Assembly: GCA_023053575.1 (NCBI GenBank)
Contig: JAKZAP010000005.1
Coordinates: 868,001 to 932,000, forward strand
Length of the DNA stretch: 64,000 nt
Source of the DNA: Branchinecta lynchi
Taxonomy: Eukaryota; Arthropoda; Branchiopoda; Anostraca; Branchinectidae
Direction of reading: 5' to 3'
Position 1 is the stretch's first letter. Every line of letters starts with the position of its first letter. The position numbers and the translations under genes were made by a program. Below the pieces are notes generated by a model that ran no database searches, had not been told where the DNA came from, and saw nothing but the letters and a program-made list of their open reading frames with translations. Positions 23,146-34,108 of this stretch are shown here, piece by piece.

Positions 23146-26100
23146 TGCTAATTCTCCTACAGAGTATTGTTCCGAACGCTACATGGGCCTAAAGAGAACT
23201 CACGAAAACTTGTCTTGGGCTGAGATGGCCATTTCGCATTTGTTGCGCTGCCAAGCAGGAGGTGACCTGAATTTTTGTAAGGTTTTCTTGGTAAATGTGT
23301 AAATTATTCGGAAGACTGAATGACCATAAGGTAGAACGTCTATACTGATGCTTTCTTATAATTATTAAATTTTGTTACCAAAAGCGTATTACTTTAAATT
23401 ATCACAGAAGGGATGGACGTTATCGTCGTGCAGTTGCTGCAAGCCCTCTGTAACTTTTTTTTAGGATATAAACCAAGTTCAAGTTGTGTTTGGTTGAAGT
23501 AGAAGTAATGCATATAGAGAAGTGTCAAATGGCAGTCATTCAAGTATACTCGGGAAACTTAATGTAATGCCACATTAATATAACATAATTAATAACAATA
23601 ACCATTAGCTTTGTTGATCCAAACCAACTGAATTGTTAGTTAATGCTGCAGGCCAAAAAACAACATTTTACAAAGTTTGGTCAATTTAAGTACTGAATTC
23701 GTTTTGTTTGTCAGAGCATTCAAAGAAATGCTTCTAAACTTTGAGGACCCAGAAGGCTAAAATGAAACTACGTCTGAGGCGTGTACGTTTGAACCGGCCA
23801 AGCTAGTAGGGTTCACTCTTGTTGGTAAAGGTTTCCGCTTTCATGTCGTTAGGAAATGTTCGTCTTCCGTGCTAAAAGCTCATGAACCACCAGCTTTATC
23901 TATCCATCTGAGAACAATTCGCGTGACAGCCTCGTCTCCCTCAGAAGAGGTTAACCACACACGACAGGAAATGCGCTTTAATTTCTTGAAATACCAAAAA
24001 GGTTGATCATGTCAAGATCTGACAGGAGGAAAGGCGATATCCAGGCTGAAATAGCTTCCTTTCTACTCTTAATTATACATCACCATTGTTTCACACAGAA
24101 ATGCCAATCAACATGTGTGGTTTCGGTTCCCAGGGGACTGCTATAAAGATGACCTCTTAGGAATAATATGCGGTGGCACGATTTCTTTCTTATTGGTAAC
24201 ATTAGGAGGTCATATTCCGGAAACTCTTGGACCGATCTTGTCGGAGTTTTGGGTTGTTAACGCGCACTCCTTGTGACAGCTGGCTCAATCGTGAGAACAT
24301 CAAAATTAACTCATTATGGAGGAAAACTAACCAGGATTCTGTTGTCAAATTGGGTTGAAAAAAAAACGACTTAAAGCTTAATTAAGAAACTTTCAGACTA
24401 GAGTAGCCTATCATTTGCTTCTTGGGGATCGGTAGGGCTTTTCTCAAGCTACACGTCTTGTAATAGTTGTAGCGCAGGCAGAAACAGCCTGTATGTGTGC
24501 GCGCGTGTGTTTTATTTACTCAAAATCCCCAAAGGAGCATTCCTGTATAGAAACTGGGACCTATGCTTTAAGTCCAGGGTCGTATCCTGGGATATGTATC
24601 GGGGGAGGGGTTGTCCCGCGGGTCGGACCAAATCCGTACCTAATAGTAGGACAAAAATATGGATCAGAGGCTAAAGCCTAAAAAAACGGTTCTCTTTACA
24701 TGTTTCTCGTGGGGGTGCGAACCTGGCGACGATTTTTCCACTATCCTTCAGTTTATAAAGTGACACCTTTTCTTGTATATTCATTAACCTATGGGTCTAT
24801 TGTTACTATCTTGTGTCTTGGATGGTGATAATGAGGCGAGGGAGGGGGAAAGAGACTATTCCGCTTGGGCTCTGAATCGGTGCAAGACCAATTGCGATTG
24901 ACGACGGACCATTACTGTATACGGGGTTTGGGTATACTTAGGAAGGCAAAATTCCATGCTGCTAACTAGGCAGCGAAATGGAATCGATTGCTAAATGATG
25001 ATTACATAAATGCTACCGAATCGCATGTTTGGATGTAGGCAAACCTCGTAATCGCTTCGCTTAGTGTCAGGGGGTCAGTCAATTCCCTGTTTGTACAAGA
25101 CGTTCCGGTGGTTCTAAATGGAAACTAATTTCTATAAAGTGCTTAGGCCCGCCGGCTACGTGATCAGATTCTCGTTAACTGTAAGCAAAGGAAGTCATTT
25201 AGTAATAAGTCCAAGATACTGCATATCAACCAAAGAGCGTGCCCATTCAGGGGTCCGTTAACCCCTTGAAGGTGGACGCCTCTTCCTTTGAGGAATATTA
25301 CTGTAGGTCATACAAGCATCAAAGGTGACTGCACTTACCGGATTTCCTGTCTTCTTGATTTGAGTCGAACACTTAAAATAGCTCTGTAGTAAATAAGCCT
25401 AAGTAATGGATAGAAATACCTAACAATGGCGGATAAATTGGCTGTCGCTTTTGATTTGCTGTTATTCCTTCATTCCCCGATTTGTATGCTTTTTGCAAAA
25501 CCTTCCCTATTTTAAAAGAGCCATCCCATTCCCTATACGTTCCTCTGATGGAAAAAAAAAATCTTTCTCGATGGAAATCTTCGGCATGGCATGCGTAAAT
25601 TAGTCCGTATCCCTCCAGGTTTTCCAAACCTTCTGCTCTCAGTTACAAATGGATTGGTGTATATTCCCGTGTTAGGAACAGGGAACCCCTTAAAATGAAT
25701 CTATGAGTTTGTACACTACAATAAGCGCTTGATTAGGGGTTGATTTCCGGTCAATTTGAATGATACTATGGGGTGCACGTGGCACCCTGCATTGTTCAGG
25801 AAAATATCTTAAGGGCCTTCGGGGGGGGGGGGATAAGATGCAAAGGTCACCTGTTCGGTAAACTGATCAGTATCCCGTAAGATGTAATAATAGCCGAGCG
25901 GAAAGGGTTTGTGTGCTGGACAACTCCGACCAAGGAATTAAAGCACAAGTTGAAGTACATACAGTTTAAATCCTAATAGTCTAACTTAAGTATGCCACTC
26001 CTTTGAAACTGTGCTGGGTTTCGATAACAAACTGTTGTTTCTCACTATATACTACAAACTCAACCAACTACTTCTCTACTAACTACTAACTCAAATATTA

Positions 26101-26629
26101 GAGGCTGTTGCACTTGCATAATCGGCATTTCAGCCCAGTTGTCTCCTGGGAAGCAAGAAGCGGGATCGTGATCGCCTCGAGAAAATTCTAACACGGAAGA
26201 CTAAAAAACGCGTAGCGCCGTTAGAGTGGATAAAACTATTATAGGAAGTTCGAAAATTCTTGAAGTGGCAATGGACGGATCGCTTAAGGACTTGGGATGG
26301 AGCAGTAAGCAGTATCTGACAGCGGCCAAAGCTCTTTAATGTTTCGGATTTAACTGAGAACACCTTCAAGGATAGGATTACCCCAATCGTTACTTTTTAT
26401 ATCGTTTGTTCTTAGTATTTTATATGTAATTCGACCACTTTCTAGTATATGTTGATAATCTGCGATAATCTGATATGTTGATAATCTGCCTTCTGCGCTC
26501 CTTCTATACTATTTCGTTCTGGTGTCGCTCATGTTCTGCGAAAGAAGGAGATAAAAAAGATGAGATCATGTTATTTTAAATATGCAAAGCACCTGCTCCA
26601 CTTGTCGAAATTATGCCATAACCATACTT
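23146..26629 (+). other. INO80 intron sequence, mostly unrecognised
   Basis: It holds the diverged CCGTATCCAG MITE near 24.6 kb, a short TGATAATCTG tandem near 26.46 kb and a G-run near 25.8 kb. I see nothing else that I can support. Confidence 0.5.
24582..24745. mobile_element. Diverged copy of the CCGTATCCAG MITE
   Basis: GGGTCGTATCCTGGGATATG, a G run and GCGGGTCGGACCAAAT correspond in order to the minus strand of the intact copy near 49.3 kb. The far end is not clearly preserved. Confidence 0.45.
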
Positions 26630-26885
26630 TGATGGAGAAGTTCAAAATTCAAGATGCAAGTGTTACCCTTTTTGATAATACCCTTTTGGATGTTTCTTCG
26701 TCGCTATCAAAAATCATTGACAACAGAACCCAACCAGCGCACGACCTTCTACACTGCTTCCTGGCCGACGATTGAAATTAAGTGTCTTTTTGTGTATGTT
26801 TATGTGTCTTATTTACTTTCTTCATTTACTCCGCTTTCTGAAAACGGTGGGTTATAAGTAAATTACTTACTTACTTACTTACTTA
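26630..26885 (+). mobile_element. LINE 3' end with ACTT tail
   Basis: The reading frame ends SSLSKIIDNRTQPAHDLLHC and FLADD-stop, then a 3' UTR with TTTACTCCGC and GGTGGGTTATAAGTAAATTA, and a repeated ACTT tail. The same peptide ending (SLSKIMDDRAQPAHDVVHCF) occurs at 56.7 kb on the other strand, so the frame was once coding. Confidence 0.7.
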
Positions 26886-26887
26886 TT

Positions 26888-26975
26888 GTGGGTAGTTTTA
26901 ATGGATGTTTGACGTTAGCACCTGCTATTCGGCTAGTCCGTAATTGGTGTTTAAATAAAACTGAATTGAATTGAA
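26888..26975 (+). mobile_element. LINE-type 3' end with GAATT tail
   Basis: GTGTTTAAATAAAACTGAAT runs into GAATTGAATTGAAT. It directly follows the ACTT tail of another LINE end. Confidence 0.45.
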
Positions 26976-27039
26976 TATTATAGATCTCACGATTTTAGTT
27001 CATACAATCAGTCCTATTTTTAAATACAAGTTGCGGATA

Positions 27040-27445
27040 TTTTGACTTTGACTTTGAGTTGCTTTATTTACTACTTAATTGCAAAATAAACTATATAAAC
27101 ACACAACCGCCCGGGGAAGGCTCAAACAGCCTGATGAGGGACGGCTGCAACCCTCTGATTCTCAACCTATAACAAATTTCATTAAAAAAAAAAAAAAAAA
27201 AAGGACAAGAACACTCTCACTCAATTAACCTTTAATACCAGAATCTAAAAAAAGAAAACATGAAAAAAAAAGAAAAAAACTTAACTCCCCTCTCCCAATA
27301 AATGTTTTTTTCAGTTTTACTTTAAATGACCCAATGTGTTCACTGTTCAGCCTCCCGAATGCCAACTGGGATATCATTCCAAATAGGTGGAGCTAGATAC
27401 CTAATTGCTGCACATGTGGTTTCCACTTCACTATAGCCTGCAGCA
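27040..27445 (-). mobile_element. LINE 3' fragment (RT C-terminus) with GTCAAA tail
   Basis: On the minus strand, IRYLAPPIWNDIPVGIREA continues after a one-base frameshift as SEHIGSFKVKLKKTFIG. The P-x-WN-x-(L/I)P...FKxxLKK pattern is the usual end of CR1/L2-type reverse transcriptases. A 3' UTR with an A-run follows, and a CTCAAAGTCAAAGTCAAA tail ends it. The fragment is decayed and sits in an INO80 intron, 280 bp before an exon. Confidence 0.75.
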
Positions 27446-27728
27446 ATCAAGAAGCATATAGCCTACTTTATTTTTTTGCCTTTTACGACTTTTCTTATAT
27501 CTTTGTCAAAAAGATCACGCCACTGAGCCGGGGTGGTACCGAGGACAGGGTAGTCCCGCAAACGTCCGCCAGGAAACGTCGGACATAAGTCGGTAGATGA
27601 TGTTCACAAAAAGGACATGAAATCTGCCAGCTTTCTGTGATGTTTTGAATCACTTTGTTTTTTGCTTCTTTTTTTTAGAAAGTGTCCCTGTCAGAAGTTT
27701 TTTTACTTTATTTTTTCTTCGATTCTAG

Positions 27729-27857
27729 GCTGGCCCGCCTGACCTGAAAAGGGTTAAAGTGGAGCCAGAATTGAAGCCAAAAACTAAGGAGGAAATTGGG
27801 TTCTACAGTCTTGGGAAACACATTCAGTCTGCACCAGGGAGTCCAGCCAGAAGCGAG
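27729..27857 (+). CDS. INO80: INO80, C-terminal tail exon (GPPDLKRVKVEP)
   Basis: This exon encodes 43 residues: AGPPDLKRVKVEPELKPKTK, a hydrophilic stretch, and then HIQSAPGSPARSE. The KRVKVEPE stretch resembles a SUMO-acceptor consensus (psi-K-x-E), which is an inference. The acceptor is TCGATTCTAG after a T-rich tract and the donor is GTAAAA. Both ends are phase 0, so the frame continues from the previous exon. A 12.2-kb intron lies upstream and contains the large satellite block. An extra phase-0 exon in that intron cannot be excluded, but I found none. Confidence 0.85.
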
Positions 27858-28036
27858 GTAAAAAACTTAGTCTACCTAAAAAGCCAGTGTCATAACTTGT
27901 AACTCCCAATACCCGCCCCTTCTACAGAAATCAGCTTCTGTGTGGCTCGTTTGGCAACGCTGTTGGTGTTGCCTTCCCCTGAATAATGCTTCAGGTCTAG
28001 CTGGCTGTATGATTTTAACGCATTTATAGCCTTTAA

Positions 28037-28406
28037 AGGACCCCTTGTACTATTTACTCTTCAGCTTACAGTATTTTAAAATTTTTGAATACTTTAAGAC
28101 GGCTGTGTTTTCAACAAATGTCCCACGGTTTTGGCTGTTTTAAGCCTTTTCCGAGACCTGTTGACTTACAGCGAAAACAGGGAAACAATTCACATAACCG
28201 GTTTTTCTGATGGAAAATCTTCTCGCAGACAACCTTCGACAGCGTGATACACATCGAAGGTAGCAACACACGGCAGGTGAGAAAATCAGCGTGGTTTTGT
28301 TAGAGGGGTTAGAATGTACCGTACTAAATTGGGGTCTCTGAGTTTAGAGATATATCGAGTAATTATGGAAGTAGGTTGCGTTAATATTATAGTTATGACA
28401 GGTCCT
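28037..28406. mobile_element. TTAA-flanked MITE, copy 1
   Basis: It begins AGGACCCC and ends GGTCCT, with TTAA at the left flank and TTGA (one change) at the right. It is about 75-80 percent similar along its whole length to the copy near 57.5 kb. TTAA targets are typical of piggyBac-like transposases. It lies in an INO80 intron and contains a misleading exon-like stretch. Confidence 0.8.
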
Positions 28407-28678
28407 TTGAAGATGCTATTGTTTGTTGGTTATTCACGCGATATTTCTGAACACGAAGACTTAAGATTCTGACGTCCATTGGGAAGATACGAAGTGACGG
28501 AGAGACTTGATTCTTTGTTTCGCAAGGCTTTATAAAAAGTAATAATTCACATGACAGTAGACTATTCACTAAAAGAACAGCATTCACTTGGAGGTCCAGT
28601 TTAACATGTGTATTATTTTTGAAGGCTGATACAGCACAAATCTATAAATTCCACATCAGGTTTCAGTCAGTTTCAATA

Positions 28679-28904
28679 GTTGCGTTTTTGCAGATACCAT
28701 AGTACCTGATACCACGGTTGCTCTGCAAAAACGGCAATTGCCGAAATTACGTTTTTCGAAGTCATCACTAAGTTCCAAACTTCTTTCTCACCAATTTGAC
28801 GAAATCCTAGTCTATATTGTTGAATGATGAAGTGAGATGACTTTTTTAAATACCACGATGACTGCAAAAAAACCATTTGACCGTGGTATCTGTAAAAACG
28901 CAAC
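28679..28904. mobile_element. TA-flanked MITE, GATACCACGG type
   Basis: It starts GTTGCGTTTTTGCAGATACC and ends with the inverse of GTTGCGTTTTTACAGATACC, and each end is directly preceded or followed by TA, the Tc1/mariner target duplication. The interior repeats the subterminal word GATACCACGG in both orientations. It is 226 bp long, non-coding and lies just upstream of an INO80 exon. Confidence 0.88.
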
Positions 28905-29000
28905 TAATGATGATCGCTTTTGCGTTCCTTTTCTTGATATTTCGAATAATGGGGATTCTTTTGATTTGTGTTCCCTTCGTTTATTTTTGTTTCTTCTTAG

Positions 29001-29136
29001 CTGTCCGTCACCAGCTCTACCTTTCTGCAAGTCGATGACGATAGCAATGATGTATCATTGACTGCAGAAGACACGCCGTCTCGCCCCCTGTCACCTCTAA
29101 TTAAGCCGTCCCCAGTCTCAAAGACTTACAGCTCCA
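29001..29136 (+). CDS. INO80: INO80, Ser/Asp-rich C-terminal tail exon
   Basis: This exon encodes 45 residues plus one base: LSVTSSTFLQVDDDSNDVSL, then TAEDTPSRPLSPLIKPSPVS and KTYSS. The segment SFISVDS in vertebrate INO80 tails is similar in character (short hydrophobic core, then acidic and serine-rich). The peptide looks disordered and has several SP/TP sites. The acceptor TTTCTTCTTAG is strong, and the donor GTAAGT leaves the single base A (phase 1), which fits the next exon. A TA-flanked MITE ends about 100 bp upstream. Confidence 0.88.
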
Positions 29137-29425
29137 GTAAGTATTAGTTTTGATGTTTGGATAGTTTATACAGAATGTATGAATTTTCAAACTTCTTCCT
29201 TTGCCCAGTTTCACACATTTTTTTGTCGCTGAGGGGGTAGAGACGAAAGCCCGTTTACAACTTTTATATTATTATTATTAAATCAAAGGCGTCATTTCGC
29301 GGAAACCTAGCGGAGGTAAAGGCATAATTCCAGATCATCAGCTAGGTCCGACAAGGTCAAAGTTTAGTGAAAGACCTTGTTAAGTCCTCTTTACGCGACT
29401 GCCTGTCACAATGATGTCAATCGCT

Positions 29426-30027
29426 TATTGGGATCCCAAAACGTAATTGAAGGGATACCTATGACATCGCAAATGTTTTCCGTCTGTCCGTCTATCTTTG
29501 AGCACGATCACTCTCGAAGGAATGAGATATTTTTATGAAACTTGGTGTGAGGGTTTTTTGGGTCAAGGGTAAGGTCAACTTCGTAGATAGGCTCTTTAGC
29601 CCTAGATTTAGGTGTGGGGGAGGGGGTTCAAATTAAGGGGCAAACAAAATATTTTTTAACAGCTAATATGACAGTCGACTATGAGGTAAGAAGACATGCT
29701 GAACACGATAGTGAAAAAGTTTTCTCGCCGGACAAGTTGCTCGTCCGGAATCTGGCAAAAACCGTAAAGTTGGTTAAAAGTAAAAGTTTCATTTTTTCAA
29801 AGTTTTCATTTCATTTGATTTCGATTTAGGGGTAAGAAGATATGCTGAGCAGTTATGTGAAAAGTATTTTCTACCCGGACAACTAAATCGCCCAAAATCC
29901 GGCCAAAACCGAAAAATTTGTTAAAAGCAAATTTTATTGAAGTTGATTAGATGACAGACTTACGGCAGGGGTAAGAAGAGACGCCGAGTCTGTATATGAC
30001 AATAAAGTTGATTAGATGTTCTTTATA
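29426..30027 (+). mobile_element. Family F2, copy c (3'-truncated)
   Basis: It starts at TTGGGATCCCAAAACGTAAT, carries the CTATGACATCGC, GTCCGTCTG and ATGAAACTTGGTGTGAGGG boxes and about three core monomers, then stops after GTTGATTAGATG without the GGGATCCCATCGAC 3' end. It lies in the INO80 intron between the Ser/Asp-rich and Arg/Gly-rich exons. Confidence 0.7.
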
Positions 30028-30730
30028 GAGATGATTTCAGATCATGGTATTGCAAGCCACGGAAATTCAAAAACTCGCGGCCATGTACGAAAACCAATCA
30101 TTTTGTAGAGCTGAGTGAAATAAACCGTCTCTGTCGTTGGCAGATTGCCCTAGTGTTTTCTGATTAAACTTTCTGCTGTCTGTATTACCGAAGAAAAGTT
30201 TAGTTTTCTGGATGTGAAGTTACAACACTGGCAAATGTAAAAATATAACCGACCTACTTGCATCTGATTCCAGAGCTTACAAGGAATTCTCAGTTAACAC
30301 CGTTAATATGAATATTTTTCAACAATACAAATAATCCGGAGTTTATAATAACAACGAATAGATAAGAAAAATGAAACTCCGCTTCTATTTGTCCAAGCTA
30401 GTTAGTTGAAGTATGGCAGTCAGCAAAAAACGGCGTAACGATATATTAGCGAAAATAAGTTGTGGGGGAATCTGCTGATTTCTGATGTAACATCGTATTC
30501 TAGGGGGTGGTAATGTGGCATCATGATTGATCCGCCCATTGAACTTTAAAGTTAAATAGTTCGGGTGGAGATCGCTCCGCGCCCATGTCGGGGAACACAT
30601 CAAATTCAGAGATCTAGTGCTCTCTGTCCGAGGTGTTTTGAGTGTATGAAATTTAGTAACCCATTTCTAAGACACATACCTCACAAAATAAGTCTAATTT
30701 AAATATTTATTTATTGTATAGTATAGTCAG

Positions 30731-30993
30731 TTAGAGTTTCACAGTTTTTCTGGAGATTGGGGTCTCGAGAGACGGCCTGTTCCGATCAGCTGGTCCGGAT
30801 CCAAGTAATTCTCCATCGTAGAGTAGGTCGGATGGGCTTCTACCGTTGAGTTCCACACCGTTACTACAGTGTCCATTAGCTCCGTCCAAAAGTAGGTTCT
30901 GTATTTTGTTCCCGGGGCTAGATGGCTCATTCCGACCTAAATCATCGTTGCTCGGAGAACTGCCATCAGAGTCTGTGGTAAACATGTTGTCAT
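30731..30993 (-). CDS. Possible terminal exon of an unrecognised antisense gene
   Basis: On the minus strand a TTTCTTTTATTTTCAG acceptor leads into an 87-codon open frame that includes MFTTDSDGSSPSNDDLGRNE and ends ETPISRKTVKL-stop. A canonical AATAAA follows about 15 bases after the stop. The peptide is rich in Ser, Asp, Asn and Gly, as in disordered C-terminal tails. The combination of acceptor, open frame and poly(A) signal is the reason for listing it. I recognise no family and could not find upstream exons in the 5 kb to its right. It would be nested antisense in an INO80 intron. A chance open frame or a decayed retroelement remains possible. Confidence 0.4.
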
Positions 30994-32027
30994 CTGAAAA
31001 TAAAAGAAATTAGCAAAAGGTTTCCGATCGCATAGTGGTTCTTGGAGAAACCGGGGCACGAACCTAAGCCACTAAAGGAGGACGTATATTTTGGCTTTAG
31101 CCTGTTTTCTTAATTTCTTGAATGTTAACATGGGTAATTAATTTTAACAACTAGTTTACTTCCGTTAAAACCCATCCGGTAACCCTCATTACGCAAGTAA
31201 TACGTGATTTGAGAATTCGTTTAAGATGCAGAGTATGAAACTAGGAAATATCATTCGACACATATAATTATTGTTTTTAGTAAGTTGGAACGAACATTGA
31301 GCCCTTCTTTGAATAGTAATGTGAGATCATTAAGCGTAATTTGTTAAGATTACAGCCAGGACATATCCAGTTTCTTGTTGCACTTTATTTCATTTGTTCT
31401 GCACCGCTAAGCCCGAGTCATGACTGCTGTCTGCTGACCTCGCCGTTCAGGCCACCCGCTGGTTTTATGCAACCAGCTCGCCATGTCTCACCTTGCCATT
31501 CATGCCAAGAAAATTGCACGTTCTTTGAAAAGAAATGGATAGAAGGAAAATATTAAATAACTTGATTTACCCGAGTCTGATCCCGGGAGAAATTTCGGGC
31601 TTGGAATAAACTGTAAATGTTCTGACAAGCCTAGAAGGCATGTCCCGGCTCAGGAAGAAAACCTTGATAGAGTAAAGAATGAGCTAAAGAAATAAGTCAA
31701 AATCGTTCCAAGTGACAGGCACGAGCTTACCGCTTTGCTGGTACTAATGTATATATAAATGAATCAATAGCCTAGTTATGACTAATAACTACCCGGGGTC
31801 TAATCCACAGTAGCGTTATCGAAACGACAAGACTACCACCCGGAGGCTCTTCTTTTGTAAGCTTTTTAGAACAAATGCAATTCGATTAAATAAAGATAGT
31901 GGGATCTGAACATATTTATGTTCTTTTAAAATGTCATCAGTAAAACTTCCAAAGAACCAGTAAAGACTATGCCAAAACCCTTTTTTGATGAGGGGTAAGA
32001 GGCTGTAAAAGCTTTAGATAAGATAAG

Positions 32028-32462
32028 ATAAGATTTTATTTACATTAAGAGACAAAGGCCATGGCAAATACATGAACAAATAAGCAAAAAAAAATAATAC
32101 CTTCTACAGCCACCTATCCCTATCGGCTAGGGTTACCCTGAGTAACTATATAAAATACTTATGAAACAACTATTTCCCATGACCCTGCACATCCGTTCTT
32201 CATCCACCCTTCTTTCATTTACTCCAAAAGTTTTAACCTTCATTCAAATTTTCGCATTCACATAACAAATGTTAAAATGTTAAAAGCTTTATAAGTAGTG
32301 AACTGGAATACAAAATTGCTCATCAGTGTCATATTCCTTATTTCAGGTGCATTTGTCACGGTTAAAAGTCCCTTATGTAAACTGTATCTTAACTTAAAAG
32401 CCCGCTTCTTTTCTGGGGAGCCCAACGGCAATTGAAGCCGACCCCGCAGAGGGGGCACTTTT
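32028..32462 (-). mobile_element. Probable LINE 3' end with GATAA-type tail
   Basis: On the minus strand it begins KCPLCG (a CxxC typical of LINE C-terminal zinc-binding motifs), continues with broken coding sequence such as LRYSLHKGLLTVTNAPEIRN, and ends in a 3' UTR with AATAAAATCTTATCTTATCT. Frameshifts and stops are present. Confidence 0.5.
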
Positions 32463-32564
32463 GTATTTCATTTCACTACCAATATTGTTTCCACACAAGG
32501 TCCTTCCCCATCATATGAAATCTTTAGTTTTCTCCGGAAGACTCTGCTAAGCCCTCCTCCTAGC

Positions 32565-32645
32565 CTTCCAGATTCAATTCAGAATTAATTCAGGTTTATT
32601 TGGCACTGTGAAAGTTCCTTGTTCGTCCTTCGCGTGAAAAAAAAA
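32565..32645 (-). mobile_element. LINE-type 3' end with GAATT tail (reverse)
   Basis: On the minus strand GCCAAATAAACCTGAATTAA and TTCTGAATTGAATC resemble the end at 26.9 kb. Nothing coding remains. Confidence 0.4.
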
Positions 32646-32974
32646 TACAAAAAAGCTAACTTGATCCGCCAGAAATTCAAACTATAAAATCTAAGCTAGA
32701 ATCTCACAGTAGCCGGATTAAAAAAAAAATCTGTCGTCATCAATCCGGCTTATAATCAACATGATTATTGTTCAGTTTATATTCGAAAAAAATCAAACTA
32801 CCGTCTCCATTACGCCCCGCTGTTTTCGTGTCTCGTGAGGGGCAAATCTTTCTAAATTTGACGTGGGCTCATGAGCTATCTGTCAGTATTATGTCAAATT
32901 GTCTGAAGGATATGACTAGGAGTTGGTTAGAGAGGTGATATTGTGGCTGGCAGCTGGAAGCAAAGGAATTTTAG

Positions 32975-33105
32975 GGTATTTATTTATTCAACTTTATTTC
33001 ACTTTCGCCATATACTACACTACAAACACAAAAAACACTAATTAATCAACACTTGACAGATGTCGCCAAATAGGTAGACAGTAGAATAGCGGGTGTGAAG
33101 CCATC
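32975..33105 (-). mobile_element. LINE-type 3' end (reverse)
   Basis: On the minus strand GGCGAAAGTGAAATAAAGTT and GAATAAATAAATA form a poly(A)-signal-containing retroposon-like end. It sits 100 bp before a TA-flanked MITE. Confidence 0.4.
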
Positions 33106-33203
33106 GCCACAAGGCAATTCTTCGACTGTCAGAAGGGTGCAGAAACCAACTCCGGGCTGATTTGTTTTCTTTTATTTTACGAATTCTTTTATTCTGAATA
33201 TTA

Positions 33204-33608
33204 GTTACGTTTTTGGTCTGAATTCTCCGGTCTCGCTTCTGAATTCCCGATTCTCGTACAAATTACCATTTTTGTTCCTCTGGCTTCTCCGTTCTCACTT
33301 TTGATAAAAACACTAATTTGGCTGCTCGTCCGCAACCCGGCACTGTATACGTGTTTTCGCATATTGAACACCCGTACTCTGTTGACCAATCAGGGAGAAG
33401 AACGGAGAGAGGAGAATCGAGAATTCACCATCGGAGCAACTTATCGACTCAGCAGAATCGCGTGGCTTTCCCGTTCTCGATTCTGAAACGAAAAACGCAA
33501 CTGAAAACGCAAGAAAAGGAGAATTCGTCTTAATCTGAATTGTCCAGAAACGCGAAATATGAGAATTGCCAGAAGAATCGCAAGGAGAATTCTGCTCAAA
33601 AACGCAAC
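33204..33608. mobile_element. TA-flanked MITE, GAATTCTC type
   Basis: It starts GTTACGTTTTTGGTCTGAAT and ends with the inverse of GTTGCGTTTTTGAGCAGAAT, with TA on both flanks. The outer 12 bases are the same as in the GATACCACGG MITEs, but the interior is instead saturated with GAATTCTC/GAGAATTC and GAATCG words. Open frames here are repeat-derived. It lies in an INO80 intron. Confidence 0.82.
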
Positions 33609-33676
33609 TATTGTGAGTGGTTGTTGTAGAACTAGAAACCGAATTTAACTGGGATCTTTTGCCAATGAGTGTGTCC

Positions 33677-33937
33677 ACCCTTTTTACCGTAGTTACTACG
33701 CATGACGCCACGGATTTGGGCTTCTTGGTGTCAGTGTGTGACGAACTTGTGCCATGGTCTAATCGGGCCAATCACGTCAGAGAGATCGTTGTTACCACGT
33801 TCACTACGCTCCCAGGCGTTGTAAGCAAATAGTTACTGTTAGTTACTATTTCAAGAAGGTTGGAACGGTCAACGTAGTAACTTTTCACGAGTTTGGTAAC
33901 GAAAATGGTAACTTTTAGTTACTGTTGTTAAGAGGGT
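33677..33937. mobile_element. Probable MITE rich in GTAAC words
   Basis: ACCCTTTTTACCGTAGTTAC on the left and the inverse of ACCCTCTTAACAACAGTAAC on the right form an imperfect terminal inverted repeat. Inside, GTTAC/GTAAC recurs in both orientations at least eight times. No clear target duplication was identified. It lies 70 bp from the GAATTCTC-type MITE. Confidence 0.55.
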
Positions 33938-34108
33938 GAAACACGCACAATATCTAATGTATGTTCTTTAAAGTTTAATTGAAAGTTCTTTAAAGCTGAA
34001 CTGAACGACTTGAAAGCAATTTCAGTAAGTATCGGCCCTTGTCCAGGGATCTGATTGCATTATTCTGTCCTACAAATCGGGAAGATTTTAGGGGATTTTC
34101 ACCTGGGC

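Noticed and set aside
27128..27160. CTGATGAG core suggesting a hammerhead ribozyme
   Set aside because: No GAAA partner or flanking stems are found, and the stretch is part of a LINE 3' UTR on the other strand.
28230..28277. Apparent INO80 exon reading TTFDSVIHIEGSNTRQ between CGCAG and GTGAGA
   Set aside because: The sequence lies inside a TTAA-flanked MITE whose second copy near 57.5 kb has the same text with broken splice sites. The flanking INO80 exons already join in phase 0.
33313..33771. 152-codon minus-strand frame
   Set aside because: It spans two MITE-like elements (GAATTCTC and GTAAC types) and its peptide is low-complexity and repeat-derived.
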